This document shows positions 43,630 to 55,756 of a stretch of DNA of 64,000 bases, one piece after another; positions within the stretch are counted from its first letter, which is position 1; each line of letters opens with the position of its first letter. Position numbers and translations under genes: made by a program. The stretch is from Triplophysa rosa (Eukaryota > Chordata > Actinopteri > Cypriniformes > Nemacheilidae), in the NCBI RefSeq assembly GCF_024868665.1, contig NC_079892.1, positions 11,712,614 through 11,776,613 on the forward strand, given 5' to 3'. Below the pieces are notes generated by a model, which saw nothing but the letters and a program-made list of their open reading frames with translations, did no database searches and was not told the DNA's origin.

Positions 43630-44790
43630 CTGTATACAGTAAACCCAATGAACTAACCACTACACCACTGGGCCTTTGGGGTGAAGCCAGTTTGAATTGA
43701 GAGCCTTTCAATGCTAAAGTGTGCCCCGTTATAGCTGGGGGAACATATCCTGACAGCGGGGAAGGTTCCTGTCAGATACTGTTCCCCCTTTGCTCTCACA
43801 TTTACACTGCTGACTTTCAACACTACAAGAAGAGTTCAGAGTCCAATGACATTTACAAAGTAAACCCACTGCACTAACCCTTTGACCACTGAGCATTTGC
43901 TTGGTTAGGAGCCTTTCAATGTTAAAGTTTAGCCCATTACATTAGGAGGCACATATCCTGACAGGTGAGAATGTTACTGTTAGATACCGTCCCCCCTGTG
44001 TTCCATTAGATAGAAAGTTCATAGTTGTCTCACATTAACACTGCTGATTTGTAACGCTACAACAAGTGGGTTCTCTGTGTTTCTGTCAGATATCACTAAA
44101 CTTTCCATCATAGCAGAAGAACTTATCCGGATAAGTAAGGTAAAGAAGGCCATCCTCAGTCCAACAGCCTGCAGCCCACAAACCCAATGCTTCAACCACT
44201 GGGCCTTTTCGTTAGGGTCGGTTTGAATGTGCAGCCTTTGAAGGCTGTTATGTATTCCCTAGTCTAGGGTTAAAGGAATATAACAAACGTAGCGTGGAGA
44301 GAGAGAGGAGTACTGTGGTCTCTAGGTCCCAAGGCGTCACACAGGTTTAAGGTTCAAGTATAACAAAGGTTTTATTGACAAGTCCGTCAAACAGAACTTG
44401 AGGAGGGAGATCAGCCAAAATAAGAAAACAAAGTTTTTACTTCCTTAGGGGTTTGGAGTCTATCTGCCCAGTCGACAAAAGAGAAAAAAAGACAAACCAC
44501 TACCTTGCTATAAAAAAACAGGTGAAAAGTATTTTGGAGAAAAACAAAAGGTAGCACCCCTCCTTTGTATTTAATAAAGAGATGATAAAATTAGTTGAGT
44601 GGTAAATTGGAACCTAGCTCAGCCTTAGGCACATTAACAGACAATAAAGATATAGGGGAGAAAAAAATAATAATCAAAGGCTACATAAACCACACGTGCT
44701 AGGTTAAGACCTCACTGGTCTCAAAATGGTTTACAGTGCATAAACCTAATGCACTAACCACTACACCACTGCGTTAGGTTGGAGCTGGGT
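43630..44790. repeat. Long-unit tandem repeat with tRNA-like boxes
   Basis: The phrase AACCACTACACCACTGGGCC (variants) followed by GAGCCTTTCAATGCTAAAGT recurs near 43657, 43870, 44195 and 44757. Intervening text such as CATATCCTGACAGG and CCGT(T/C)CCCCC also recurs. Reversed, the phrase reads GGTGTAGTGGTTAG, like a tRNA box A. The third-to-fourth interval holds an insertion (44243-44730). Confidence 0.75.
44243..44730 (-). mobile_element. Possible LTR insertion in the tandem repeat
   Basis: Extra sequence beginning TGTTATGTATTCCC interrupts the repeat. It holds, on the minus strand, an AATAAAACC polyadenylation motif (about 44370), and its right part shares GTTAAGACCT with the LTR at 57.9 kb. 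Exact ends are unclear. Confidence 0.4.
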
Positions 44791-44805
44791 TGAATGTGGA
44801 GCCTT

Positions 44806-45930
44806 TCAATGCTCAAGTTTGATGACCACCTCGATGATGGGCAAAGGGGTGAGAGGACTGGGGGAGGGCGTTTGGGCGATGTGTGCTGACAAGTGGGGCA
44901 GCTCTGGCAGAACCTTTTCACCACCGCTTCGAGCCCCGGCCAGTGGAATCGGTCTCCAATGCGGCTGGGCGGTGTTGGCGGTCCCCAGGTGTCCGGTCAT
45001 AGGGTGAGTATGTGCCAGCTCCAGTATGGCAGCCGTCTTTGTTTTCGGGACAACCAGTAAAAGCTTTTGCTCCCCCCGCGTACGAGAGAGGGTGCGGTGC
45101 GGGCTGGCGGATCTCTTCCTCCAATCTGCACCTTTTAGCAATTTCACAGTCGCTCATCTTCCTGTTGCTCTCTTCCGAAAGAACCCCCGTGGTCACCTGC
45201 TGGAGGAGGTCTGAGAAGAGGTTAGTCGACGAAAAATTGCACTCACCCTCCCGCTCGCTCTCGGTGGCCATCAGGACCGGCCAGCCATTTCGTGGTCCCT
45301 GTTGCCGGCGTCCCGACCCAGTAGTACTGGTACAAGGAGATTGTGGACGACCCAACCTCCAGCGGCCAGGCTCCAGGTCTGGCTGAGATGGTGACATGGC
45401 GCGCTGGCACACTGTGGGTGTCGCCATGGACGCAGGTTATTGGGATCGAGGTCTTCCCGTTGGGCCGTGGCCGAACCACACTGGGTTGTACCAGAGTCAC
45501 GGAGCTTCCTGAGATGGCTTGCCATCGATGCGGACGGTTCTTTCCGGGGCTCTGGAGGGAAGCGTCTGGTGCACGACACAGCCGGCCAGCCAGGCCCGGG
45601 GCCCCAGGGAAGCAAGTTCCGTTGGCATCGGCTCGTCCGGGGGAGAGGGAGCCATGGGTCTGCCTACTGGCCACGAGGTGCCCTCCTGTGTCGCCATCCA
45701 GTGTTCACCCTCCGGGGTGGGGCCACCGCTATCTCTCCAGCATCGCGGGCGGAAGATGCCTCTGCCAGTTCTCACCGGCGTATGTTCATCGTATGTCCAC
45801 AGGTGGAACTGCTGAGCTGCGCCGACCAGGGATAACTCGACCCTGGCGAGGATCTCATGCTTCAGGGTGTCAAAGTCTTCATTGGCAGGGGGCTGGAGTG
45901 AAAAAATAGGCGCGCTTGTGCCTTGCCAGT
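44806..45930 (-). mobile_element. Gypsy retrotransposon remnant: protease and integrase pieces
   Basis: On the minus strand, a frame at 45674-45243 has GSSVTLVQPSVVRPRP and SIPITCVHGDTHSVPARHVT, which resemble a Gypsy retropepsin. A later frame (45147-44806) has LLLVVPKTKTAAILELAHTH, PMTGHLGTAN and, frameshifted, a CQ.CPHC region: the HHCC zinc finger at the start of integrase. Between them I see no reverse transcriptase YxDD, so the RT/RNase H part is deleted. Many frame breaks. Confidence 0.7.
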
Positions 45931-48433
45931 CAGGAAGGGAGACAGCATTCTAGTCCTCTCCGTCTTATCCCACGCCTCTCAGGTAGCGATGACCTCGAAG
46001 GTGTGCAGATACACTTCGAAAAACAGACAACCTGCTAAACTTATCTGGTAAGACAAGAATATAATGTGAAGCTTAAAGATCAAGTTTATTCATCTCTGTC
46101 TAATCCTCTATGTTGTGTTGAAGTCTTTGATTATTTATGTCATGTACTACAGTATAAATAAAATATCTGATTGTGATGTACAGTGCTGTGTTGAGTTTTA
46201 ATAATCGTTATACTGTGCTTTATACATATTTGAATAGAGAATTACTCCAATTATGCATAAAATTGAATCATTAACGCACAGATTAAAGGTGAAGTTGGTA
46301 ACAATTTTGCAGTAAAATATCCAAAAATCACTAGGCTAGTGTTATATATTTTGTTCAGCTGAGTACTTACAATATCTCAAATGTTTAAAAACTACTTGTA
46401 AATCGTGAGAAAATCCCCATTCTAAACAGTGACACGGGGCTGGGCAGTCACCTGTCAATGGCGTCATATCCGTGTTACCCTTTGTTACCGCCTTTCATGA
46501 CGTAGAAACCGCATGACAACAGTGTCGTGGACAAATGCGGAAGTAGTGTCTAGCAAGCCACTAGCTTTTTTCGAGCAGTCACCTATTTATGGACCACAAT
46601 TATTCCCAACAATTATAAAACTTTACCTCATCCGCTAACATGATTTCTCTTTCCCGTCTGATTGATGGCCATCAGCGGTGGAGTTGAAGACAACAGATCC
46701 CATTATTCCACGCTCCTTCACAGCGTCATCAAGCTACAGCATTGTTGTTGTTTTGATCGTGATCATGTGTTTTTTACAAACTGCACCTTTAAATCACTAA
46801 TTAATTTAATCCTCCATGTGAGGGATGATAATTGTTTAAATTAAATAAAAATGACTGTTTGGTCATTAGGACGTGCTCATCACGTTCAAGAAACATTATT
46901 TGGTACGTCAATGCGACGAATATGGTAGGTTCCAGGTATATCTTCAGGAGGTAATCACCATGTCCCCGCAATGTCCAATGTTACGTCATCACGACGAATA
47001 TGGGAATCACAAAGTAACGGCGCTGGAACTTTATTTGGTACGTCGCTGCGAAGAAAATGGTCCGGTCCAGGTACGTCGTCACAACGTAACTGTGTTAGCT
47101 GGGTAGGGTATGCTAGCTAACTTTGTCAGTTATACAACTAGCAGTTAACTATCGGCCAGAGACTAAACAGAAAGGAAACTGTTTGTCATCTCTTCTTTAG
47201 TTGTCACAAGTGCATTAGTATAAAGGGGAGAGGGAACAGTGAGAAGGCTCATGTCATATGTCAGGTTTGTGTTCAAGTAAATGTATTTGCTAACGTTTGC
47301 CACTGTTAGTACATGCAGGCATCTATAACGTTAGATGTATACGCTCTCAGTTTATCTTTACACTTGGTTTCTCTTTCTGGTAGGTGTAGATGTAAGCCCA
47401 CTTAACTGGAGGTAATCCTGTCAGTTCCATTGTGATCCATTGAGTGAGCGCGTACAGGTCAGCAAGGTTCCTTGCGTTAAAGTTAACTTTTTCAAAACAA
47501 TCGCGGTCCTAGACAGTGAGTGACCTTACATGTTAAAATTTAATCTGATTTTTTTCTTGTCATTGTCAAAAAGCAAGCAAATAAAACGTGCTACCAAGCA
47601 TTAGTAATGCGATCAGGGGGATCTTTCTGCCTCCACCGCTCCTCCCACAAAAACGCGTCACAATGTTTACTAACAGTAAAGGCGTCTATTTATGTCTCAC
47701 CAAGAATCAAAAGTCAGAGTGTCCAGGGGCCTGTACCATGAATGTATCTTAACAAACTCAGGGTTACAGGATTAGTTTTGGGTTGACAAAACCAAACCAA
47801 CGTGATCAAGCTTTGTTGGTACCATGAAGCAGCTCATAGAGTTTCTTTGTCAACTCAAGCTTGGATCCTGCAGCTAAGATTAGTTCACACTTACGTGCAC
47901 ATGAGCGAGTGACATCGGCATTGCCAAACATTTAACATGGATAGAAGGATTTCTGTATGTTTATCAGGAAACAATAGTAGTTAGGCTACACAAAAAAAGA
48001 ATTTCAGTCCTCAAAGCACTGACATAACACAAATGCATTAGGGAATTATATAGGCATAACAGCATTAAAAACATCTTAAAATCTACGCCTAATGTATGAC
48101 ACATTATTTAGGTGAATTCTAAGTGTACTTGATTTTAGAAAAAAGGATAGCAGTGTTAAAAGATATGTGATGTCACCTGTCATTGTATGGTTTTGTCTGT
48201 ATCTTACTGTAGCTGTTTAATAGAAGGCTTCTTTAGTGGACAAAGAAGATAAATGTCCTGATAACACAGTGAAACTGAAAGTGTTCCTAGGTGTTCTGCA
48301 TCACAGACAAGAATGTAAAAAATAACATGGAAAATAAATACATTTCATGTGAGTGTAAGGGAAAGCCAGTGAGTTTTGTCTATCTCTAAAATCACATTTT
48401 AACTAACCATTGTATTCAATGTCATGTTTTATA
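45931..48433. other. Intergenic stretch, no gene
   Basis: AT-rich with a transposon-like block at 46890-47105 (inverted TACGTC/GACGTA motifs, CGACGAATATGG repeated twice) and a dispersed-repeat-like block at 47725-47940 (GGCCTGTACCATGAA..TTGGTACCATGAAGCAGCTC). A microexon-like AG/GT pair was not found. Confidence 0.4.
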
Positions 48434-48435
48434 TA

Positions 48436-49656
48436 CACTCACCTAAAGGATTATTAGGAACACCATACTAATACGGTGTTTGACCCCCTTTCGCCTTCAG
48501 AACTGCCTTAATTCTACGTGGCATTGATTCAACAAGGTGCTGAAAGCATTCTTTAGAAATGTTGGCCCATATTGATAGGATAGCATCTTGCAGTTGATGG
48601 AGATTTGTGGGATGCACATCCAGGGCACGAAGCTCCCGTTCCACCACATCCCAAAGATGTTCTATCGGGTTGAGATCTGGTGACTGTGGGGGCCATTCTA
48701 GTACAGTGAACTCATTGTCATGTTCAAGAAACCAATTTGAAATGATTCGAGCTTTGTGACATGGTGCATTATCCTGCTGGAAGTAGCCATTAGAGGATGG
48801 GTACATGGTGGTCATAAAGGGATGGACATGGTCAGAAACAATGCTCAGGTAGGCCGTGGCATTTAAACGATGCCCAATTGGCACTAAGGGGCCTAAAGTG
48901 TGCCAAGAAAACATCCCCCACACCATTACACCACCACCACCAGCCTGCACAGTGGTAACAAGGCATGATGGATCCATGTTCTCATTCTGTTTACGCCAAA
49001 TTCTGACTCTACCATTTGAATGTCTCAACAGAAATCGAGACTCATCAGACCAGGCAACATTTTTCCAGTCTTCAACTGTCCAATTTTGGTGAGCTCGTGC
49101 AAATTGTAGCCTCTTTTTCCTATTTGTAGTGGAGATGAGTGGTACCCGGTGGGGTCTTCTGCTGTTGTAGCCCATCTGCCTCAAGGTTGTGCGTGTTGTG
49201 GCTTCACAAATGCTTTGCTGCATACCTCGGTTGTAACGAGTGGTTATTTCAGTCAAAGTTGCTCTTCTATCAGCTTGAATCAGTCGGCCCATTCTCCTCT
49301 GACCTCTAGCATCAACAAGGCATTTTCGCCCACAGGACTGCCGCATACTGGATGTTTTTCCCTTTTCACACCATTCTTTGTAAACCCTAGAAATGGTTGT
49401 GCGTGAAAATCCCAGTAACTGAGCAGATTGTGAAATACTCAGACCGGCCCGTCTGGCACCAACAACCATGCCACGCTCAAAATTGCTTAAATCACCTTTC
49501 TTTCCCATTCTGACATTCAGTTTGGAGTTCAGGAGATTGTCTTGACCAGGACCACACCCCTAAATGCATTGAAGCAACTGCCATGTGATTGGTTGATTAG
49601 ATAATTGCATTAATGAGAAATTGAACAGGTGTTCCTAATAATCCTTTAGGTGAGTG
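48436..49656 (-). mobile_element. Tc1-like DD36E transposon, copy 1, 1221 bp
   Basis: Inverted ends CACTCACCTAAAGGATTATT are flanked by TA on both sides (48434-48435, 49657-49658). It encodes an intact transposase. Same length as the copy at 50109. Confidence 0.96.
48468..49508 (-). CDS. Tc1/mariner transposase, DD36E, copy 1
   Basis: The 346-aa protein has an N-terminal helix-turn-helix (ISQSAQLLGFSRTTISRVYK, residues about 24-43), a GRKCLVDARGQRRM linker that may act as a GRPR-like DNA contact and nuclear signal, and the catalytic triad in WSDESRF, QQDNAPCH and SPDLNPIEHLW. Thirty-six residues separate the second Asp and the Glu, which places it in the DD36E (Incomer-like) group rather than DD34E. 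It would bind the inverted ends and cut and paste into TA. The frame is complete with no stops. It differs from copy 2 at one residue (MFSWHTLG versus MFSWYTLG). Confidence 0.95.
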   Translation of the reverse strand: MGKKGDLSNFERGMVVGARRAGLSISQSAQLLGFSRTTISRVYKEWCEKGKTSSMRQSCGRKCLVDARGQRRMGRLIQADRRATLTEITTRYNRGMQQSICEATTRTTLRQMGYNSRRPHRVPLISTTNRKKRLQFARAHQNWTVEDWKNVAWSDESRFLLRHSNGRVRIWRKQNENMDPSCLVTTVQAGGGGVMVWGMFSWHTLGPLVPIGHRLNATAYLSIVSDHVHPFMTTMYPSSNGYFQQDNAPCHKARIISNWFLEHDNEFTVLEWPPQSPDLNPIEHLWDVVERELRALDVHPTNLHQLQDAILSIWANISKECFQHLVESMPRRIKAVLKAKGGQTPY

Positions 49657-49703
49657 TATATAATATTTTTTTATTCTAGTACTGTATACTTGCGTCACTT
49701 ATA

Positions 49704-50014
49704 CACTCACCTAAAGGATTATTAGGAACACCATACTAATACGGTGTTTGACCCCCTTTCGCCTTCAGAACTGCCTTAATTCTACGTGGCATTGATTCAA
49801 CAAGGTGCTGAAAGCATTCTTTAGAAATGTTGGCCCATATTGATAGGATAGCATCTTGCAGTTGATGGAGATTTGTGGGATGCACATCCAGGGCACGAAG
49901 CTCCCGTTCCACCACATCCAAAGATGTTCTATCGGGTTGAGATCTGGTGACTGTGGGGGCCATTCTAGTACAGTGAACTCATTGTCATGTTCAAGAAACC
50001 AATTTGAAATGATG
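49704..50014 (-). pseudogene. Truncated Tc1-like copy (C-terminal third)
   Basis: It starts with the same end and TA (49702-49703) and matches copies 1 and 2 to about 50014, where identity stops abruptly after AACCAATTTGAAATGAT. It lacks the other inverted end. One base is missing in the CACATCCCAAAG run, which breaks the frame. Confidence 0.92.
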
Positions 50015-50108
50015 CAAATGGAGCATGAACACTGGTAGAGTCATTGAAAATATATCGATTTTTACATTACATCTTTGACATCATTACTGAAAATCTCTCA
50101 GGCATATA

Positions 50109-51329
50109 CACTCACCTAAAGGATTATTAGGAACACCATACTAATACGGTGTTTGACCCCCTTTCGCCTTCAGAACTGCCTTAATTCTACGTGGCATTGA
50201 TTCAACAAGGTGCTGAAAGCATTCTTTAGAAATGTTGGCCCATATTGATAGGATAGCATCTTGCAGTTGATGGAGATTTGTGGGATGCACATCCAGGGCA
50301 CGAAGCTCCCGTTCCACCACATCCCAAAGATGTTCTATCGGGTTGAGATCTGGTGACTGTGGGGGCCATTCTAGTACAGTGAACTCATTGTCATGTTCAA
50401 GAAACCAATTTGAAATGATTCGAGCTTTGTGACATGGTGCATTATCCTGCTGGAAGTAGCCATTAGAGGATGGGTACATGGTGGTCATAAAGGGATGGAC
50501 ATGGTCAGAAACAATGCTCAGGTAGGCCGTGGCATTTAAACGATGCCCAATTGGCACTAAGGGGCCTAAAGTGTACCAAGAAAACATCCCCCACACCATT
50601 ACACCACCACCACCAGCCTGCACAGTGGTAACAAGGCATGATGGATCCATGTTCTCATTCTGTTTACGCCAAATTCTGACTCTACCATTTGAATGTCTCA
50701 ACAGAAATCGAGACTCATCAGACCAGGCAACATTTTTCCAGTCTTCAACTGTCCAATTTTGGTGAGCTCGTGCAAATTGTAGCCTCTTTTTCCTATTTGT
50801 AGTGGAGATGAGTGGTACCCGGTGGGGTCTTCTGCTGTTGTAGCCCATCTGCCTCAAGGTTGTGCGTGTTGTGGCTTCACAAATGCTTTGCTGCATACCT
50901 CGGTTGTAACGAGTGGTTATTTCAGTCAAAGTTGCTCTTCTATCAGCTTGAATCAGTCGGCCCATTCTCCTCTGACCTCTAGCATCAACAAGGCATTTTC
51001 GCCCACAGGACTGCCGCATACTGGATGTTTTTCCCTTTTCACACCATTCTTTGTAAACCCTAGAAATGGTTGTGCGTGAAAATCCCAGTAACTGAGCAGA
51101 TTGTGAAATACTCAGACCGGCCCGTCTGGCACCAACAACCATGCCACGCTCAAAATTGCTTAAATCACCTTTCTTTCCCATTCTGACATTCAGTTTGGAG
51201 TTCAGGAGATTGTCTTGACCAGGACCACACCCCTAAATGCATTGAAGCAACTGCCATGTGATTGGTTGATTAGATAATTGCATTAATGAGAAATTGAACA
51301 GGTGTTCCTAATAATCCTTTAGGTGAGTG
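50109..51329 (-). mobile_element. Tc1-like DD36E transposon, copy 2, 1221 bp
   Basis: Same inverted ends, TA at 50107-50108 and 51330-51331, same length as copy 1. Near identity indicates a recent common source or local hop. Confidence 0.96.
50141..51181 (-). CDS. Tc1/mariner transposase, DD36E, copy 2
   Basis: Complete 346-aa frame with the same helix-turn-helix and DD36E residues as the copy at 48468. The only amino-acid change I found is Tyr for His in MFSWYTLGPLVP. Since GxxGxxVWGMFSW is a conserved block before the second Asp, it is not obvious which residue is ancestral. Confidence 0.95.
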   Translation of the reverse strand: MGKKGDLSNFERGMVVGARRAGLSISQSAQLLGFSRTTISRVYKEWCEKGKTSSMRQSCGRKCLVDARGQRRMGRLIQADRRATLTEITTRYNRGMQQSICEATTRTTLRQMGYNSRRPHRVPLISTTNRKKRLQFARAHQNWTVEDWKNVAWSDESRFLLRHSNGRVRIWRKQNENMDPSCLVTTVQAGGGGVMVWGMFSWYTLGPLVPIGHRLNATAYLSIVSDHVHPFMTTMYPSSNGYFQQDNAPCHKARIISNWFLEHDNEFTVLEWPPQSPDLNPIEHLWDVVERELRALDVHPTNLHQLQDAILSIWANISKECFQHLVESMPRRIKAVLKAKGGQTPY

Positions 51330-51331
51330 TA

Positions 51332-52050
51332 TGTAGATGATGCTGAAAGTCATTGTTGTGTTGTGATTATTTGAGGTTTTATTTCAGAAAAGCAACCGTT
51401 AGCCAAGATCTCAAGGTAAGAATGACACTACAATGATTACGTCTTACGAGAAATAAATGTTCATTTGATAATGTTTTAAACTGAAATGAGACAACCTCGA
51501 TGACGTATGACTCTAGTGGACGCAGCCTTCGAATTGAATCGCAGCTTGTGTTAGCTCACAGATACCGCAGAGCAATATCTTATTAAATCAGTTATAAAAT
51601 ACATAAATATACGAATGTTTAATTTTTTTCTGCCTAAATACTGATTATGATGTTAATATTCATATTTCTGTATCCTAAATACACATTTAGCTCCAAATTA
51701 GGCGAGCCACAATTTAGCTTTGGTAGCTTAGGTTTATGTGTTTCAGCCACATTCAGTCCAAACCCAGACTAAAAATTAATTACAGGAATGACACAGAACT
51801 AAAACATGAAAGCTACTTTACTGAATGAGATCAGTCGTAAAAGCATACCCAAACAACATTGTTGCTTTTAAAGAATAAGCTAAACTAGACATCTCCCTAC
51901 AGACAAACGATAGTTTTACTTTTAAATTTCGTTTTCTGTTCTTGTTCATCGTAACTTCGGTGAATCTGCTTATATTGTGGATTCATGCACAGACAATTGT
52001 TCAGCGGGTTTATCTGTAACTAAAACTCAACAAGATCACTCTGTTCAGAT
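51332..52050. other. Non-coding stretch before the histone cluster
   Basis: AT-rich. An AG-flanked 28-bp segment at 51389-51416 ends in GTAAGA, but no gene context supports it as an exon. Confidence 0.4.
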
Positions 52051-52054
52051 GATA

Positions 52055-52256
52055 AAGGGATACTCCGCCAAAATGAAAATTCTGTCATCATTTACTCACC
52101 CTCAAGTTGGGCACCTTTGACGTTACCATTTCAGCTTTTCAAAGATACCCAGAAATGTCAGTTGCTAACCTACTTTCAAATCCATTACTTCGTGTGCAAC
52201 AGAACAAACTTTACAGGTTTGGAACAGAATTTTCATTTTGGGTGGGGAATTCCTAT
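52055..52256. repeat. TTCACCC-type repeat, short copy
   Basis: AAAGGGATACTCCGCCAAAA, TCTGTCATCATTTACTCACC on the left and AGAATTTTCATTTTGGGTGG on the right. Shorter centre than other copies. Confidence 0.8.
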
Positions 52257-52541
52257 AAATTAAAAGAAATAAAATCTTCTACGGCGCAATTTCCCATTTT
52301 ACACAAACTGATTGTCAGCAATTAATTTTTAAAAGTTTGGGCAACTCGCATTTCTGTTCATAAACAGAAGTGTGCCACTTAGATCTGGGCTGATCCAGGC
52401 TTATTCTAGATCAAAACTGCCATTTGGGCGATGTTTCACGTCCTTTATATTAGTCCAACGACATTTTAACATTGAAATATGAACGCTGATTGCACCCAGC
52501 GTTCAAACCAAATCGGAAGCTCTTTATCTGAAAGAGTGGGT

Positions 52542-52557
52542 GGCTCTTAAAAGAGCC
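52542..52557 (-). terminator. Histone 3' stem-loop (H2B copy near 52.6 kb)
   Basis: Coding-strand GGCTCTTTTAAGAGCC, the SLBP-binding stem-loop, followed by CACCCACTCTTTC and an AAAGAGC purine element pairing with U7 snRNA. Confidence 0.95.
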
Positions 52558-52583
52558 TTTGTGGTGTTAAACTTCAAGCGAGT

Positions 52584-53009
<426 letters not shown>

Positions 53010-53023
53010 TTATTGACGAGTCT

Positions 53024-53031
53024 ATGCAAAT
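53024..53031 (-). promoter_or_regulatory. H2B octamer element
   Basis: ATTTGCAT on the coding strand, the Oct-1 site typical of vertebrate H2B promoters, about 65 bp upstream of the start codon. A CCAAT box (GAGCCAATG, about 53131) lies further upstream. Confidence 0.8.
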
Positions 53032-53519
53032 TTTTAGCAAAACCGGGCATGGGCTCTGATTATGTGTCTTCGATAGCCAAACCCTTTAAATATTTCAATT
53101 GGTTAGTTCATAGTGTGACGGGAGGAAAGTGAGCCAATGAAAGTGTTTCCACCCACAGACTCACGGTTGAACGTGACCCCCCCCCACGCGATTCAGTTTC
53201 CTTTGTTCATTTCCCGCTCTTATATTTCTTTATGTTTATAATATTCTACACAAGGAACATCTGTGTCTCCGTATATAATGTGCGCAATCGTGTAATTGCA
53301 ATCCCTTATTTAAAGGATTATTTGAGAGTATAGCCATTTTGTTTGAGTCTCATTACGAGGATTTATTTTTAATACGTTTAAAGACTTCGAACACATGGAA
53401 TTCATAACTCCGACCAAAACATCTCTAAAATTCTGATTTTTCTCTGTAATGGGCTCTATGCATGCGTGACTTCCGCGTTTCACGGCCAGAACGCAGTTTC
53501 CGGTTGGGGGGAGGGGTCT

Positions 53520-54843
53520 TTTTAATTTTATATTATTCACTGCTTAACAATTACAAACAAATAAAAGGCATACATAACAATTCTAAATGTACATAAAACC
53601 AGCTTCAGGTTGATCTTACAATAGTAATTACTATACAAGAACAACAAATTAAAGCAAAATAAATAATACAGAAATAAAAATAATACAAGAAAAAACATTA
53701 AAAAAAACCTGAAAGAGGCTCAATCAAATTAAATTAAATTCTTCTAAAAGTGAAATCACAGTAAGGGCTTTCGTATTATTAACCCATTTTAATGTTTTAT
53801 GCATCTGTTTTACTTCAATTAACCATTGAGTGAAGTTGGGCTTTGATTTATTATACCTACATTTATGAATGCAAAATCTTGCCAGACAAATTAAAAAATT
53901 AATAAGCAAAACTAAATGTTTGTTCTCAAAAAAAAAAAAAAAATGTAACCATCCGCACAGTAAGGGGTGGAAACACAATCTCCCTGGATTGTAACCAGTC
54001 TTGTACATCTGTCCAAAAAGGCCGTACAAATTCACACAGAAAGAAAGCATGGTCTAAACTTTCACAAAATACAATTTCCATCTTAAAAACTAGATTGTGG
54101 GATAAATCTAATTTATAATTTTAAAGTTAACTTCCTTAGCCTTTGGAGGAAGAGGGAAAGACAAATACATTTTTTCTAATCTTTTTAATCTCTAATGTAT
54201 CAAGATCTTTTAACAAATATTCTCTTTTAATTGGGTTTGGGTAACATGCTTTTAAAAGGAGATTCCTTATAACTATTTTTTATCACCAAATTCAATACCT
54301 TCTAAGGAGAGCTGTCTAAGTACAGGAAACATTTTGGAGTACAATATCTTCTTTAACCATCAATCTCAAAACATTCTGTTATATATATTATAAGTACATT
54401 GAAGTTGAAATTTTTCGCAAAAATCCTCATGTCGTAACAGGTTACCTTTATCATCTAAAAAATGAGCAACAGCCCAAATCCCCTTTGCTTTCCATTTCTC
54501 ACAATAAACAGATTTTCTACCCAGCTTTATATATCTGTTATTCCAAATAGGAGTGTTATGAGGTGTAAAGTTATGTTTAAACAATAGGTTCCAGAAGAGA
54601 AGCACTTGCTGGTGAAAATTGGAGAGTTTAACTGGTAAAGACGAGCACTCAAAATCACAACGTAACAGAAAACTTATACCCCCTATTTTTTTAAAACTGC
54701 ATTGGGGACAATATACCAAAAAGGAATGACTATTCTGGATGTAGGACTTTAACCATTTCAAATTTTTAAAACACCATTTACAATATCAAAATCAATTGCA
54801 TTTATACCACCATCTTCATATTTTTTTAACCAAATCTTTTCGA
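53520..54843 (-). mobile_element. L1-type LINE 3' insertion with 9-bp duplication
   Basis: Flanked by GAGGGGTCT on both sides (53511-53519, 54844-54852). The minus strand encodes the C-terminal part of a fish L1 ORF2 (KLSNFHQQVLLFWNLLFKHN, FTPHNTPIWNNRYI, KGIWAVAHFLDDKGNL) with frame breaks. An A-rich tail (AAAATTAAAAA) lies at the 53520 side. 5'-truncated, as usual for L1. Confidence 0.85.
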
Positions 54844-55756
54844 GAGGGGTCTATCTGCAGCCGATAGGGCGAGTGGAGCGCCACTCTCGATCAGGAAATA
54901 CGTCACCTCCACTCAACAATAAAGAAGGGGCAAAATGGCGTAGCTGAGCTCTCCGAAGTTCGAACTTTAACTCGGGTAATTTTATCTCAGCATCCCTACA
55001 CTATTTGCAGACTGACGCCGTTTTAACGTGCAATGCAAGCACAACGCATGTGGCTTCCGTGAAATTACGCAAAAAGGATGAATAAACACCATGGATTTAT
55101 ATATTTTTGACGATCAATATTGATGTCTCACCAATGTTAGCTGATGTTGCATGAATTTCTTTAAAATACAGGTTTAGAAAATCAGATTTTTTATATAATC
55201 CACCGAAGTACTGAAAACCCTGATGTTATACACCCTGGTACCATAGGTGGCGACACATAAACATGTTGGTTGCGACCCGCCAGTAAAAGAAAAGAAGGAG
55301 AAGAACGTTCGTTGATCGTTATTTACTGTTACTTGCAGTTGATGTGTTTTGTAAATATAGTTTGTGTTTTTTACTCAAAACAATTAAAACTTAATTTGTG
55401 GAAATTATTCAACATTTTACCGTGATTGTTTTGTATGTTATTTTGCTTTAAATATAAAATTCCTAAATGATATGTGTTCACGTTTTTCATTTTTATAAAA
55501 ATTAATTTATTTGATGTTTAATTTATTGTTCACTGCTAACTATTATAATGTTTACTTTCTAAATACAAGCCTGGAAGCAATGTCTGGATTTATTAACATT
55601 AAAGGTATTTAATAACATTTAAACAATAATTTTGTAGCATTAAAACATTACAAGTATTGACATTAAAACAGCGCAGTTTCATAAATTACTTCCGGGTTGA
55701 GGTCAGAAGCTTCACTCGCCCCATCGGCTGCAGCCACCAGCCCCTATTGGGTTTGG

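Noticed and set aside
45343..45909. 188-aa plus-strand frame
   Set aside because: Antisense shadow of the Gypsy remnant, which has recognisable protease and integrase pieces on the minus strand.
51389..51416. 28-bp microexon with AG and GTAAGA borders
   Set aside because: No neighbouring exons of any gene in frame; chance occurrence is likely.
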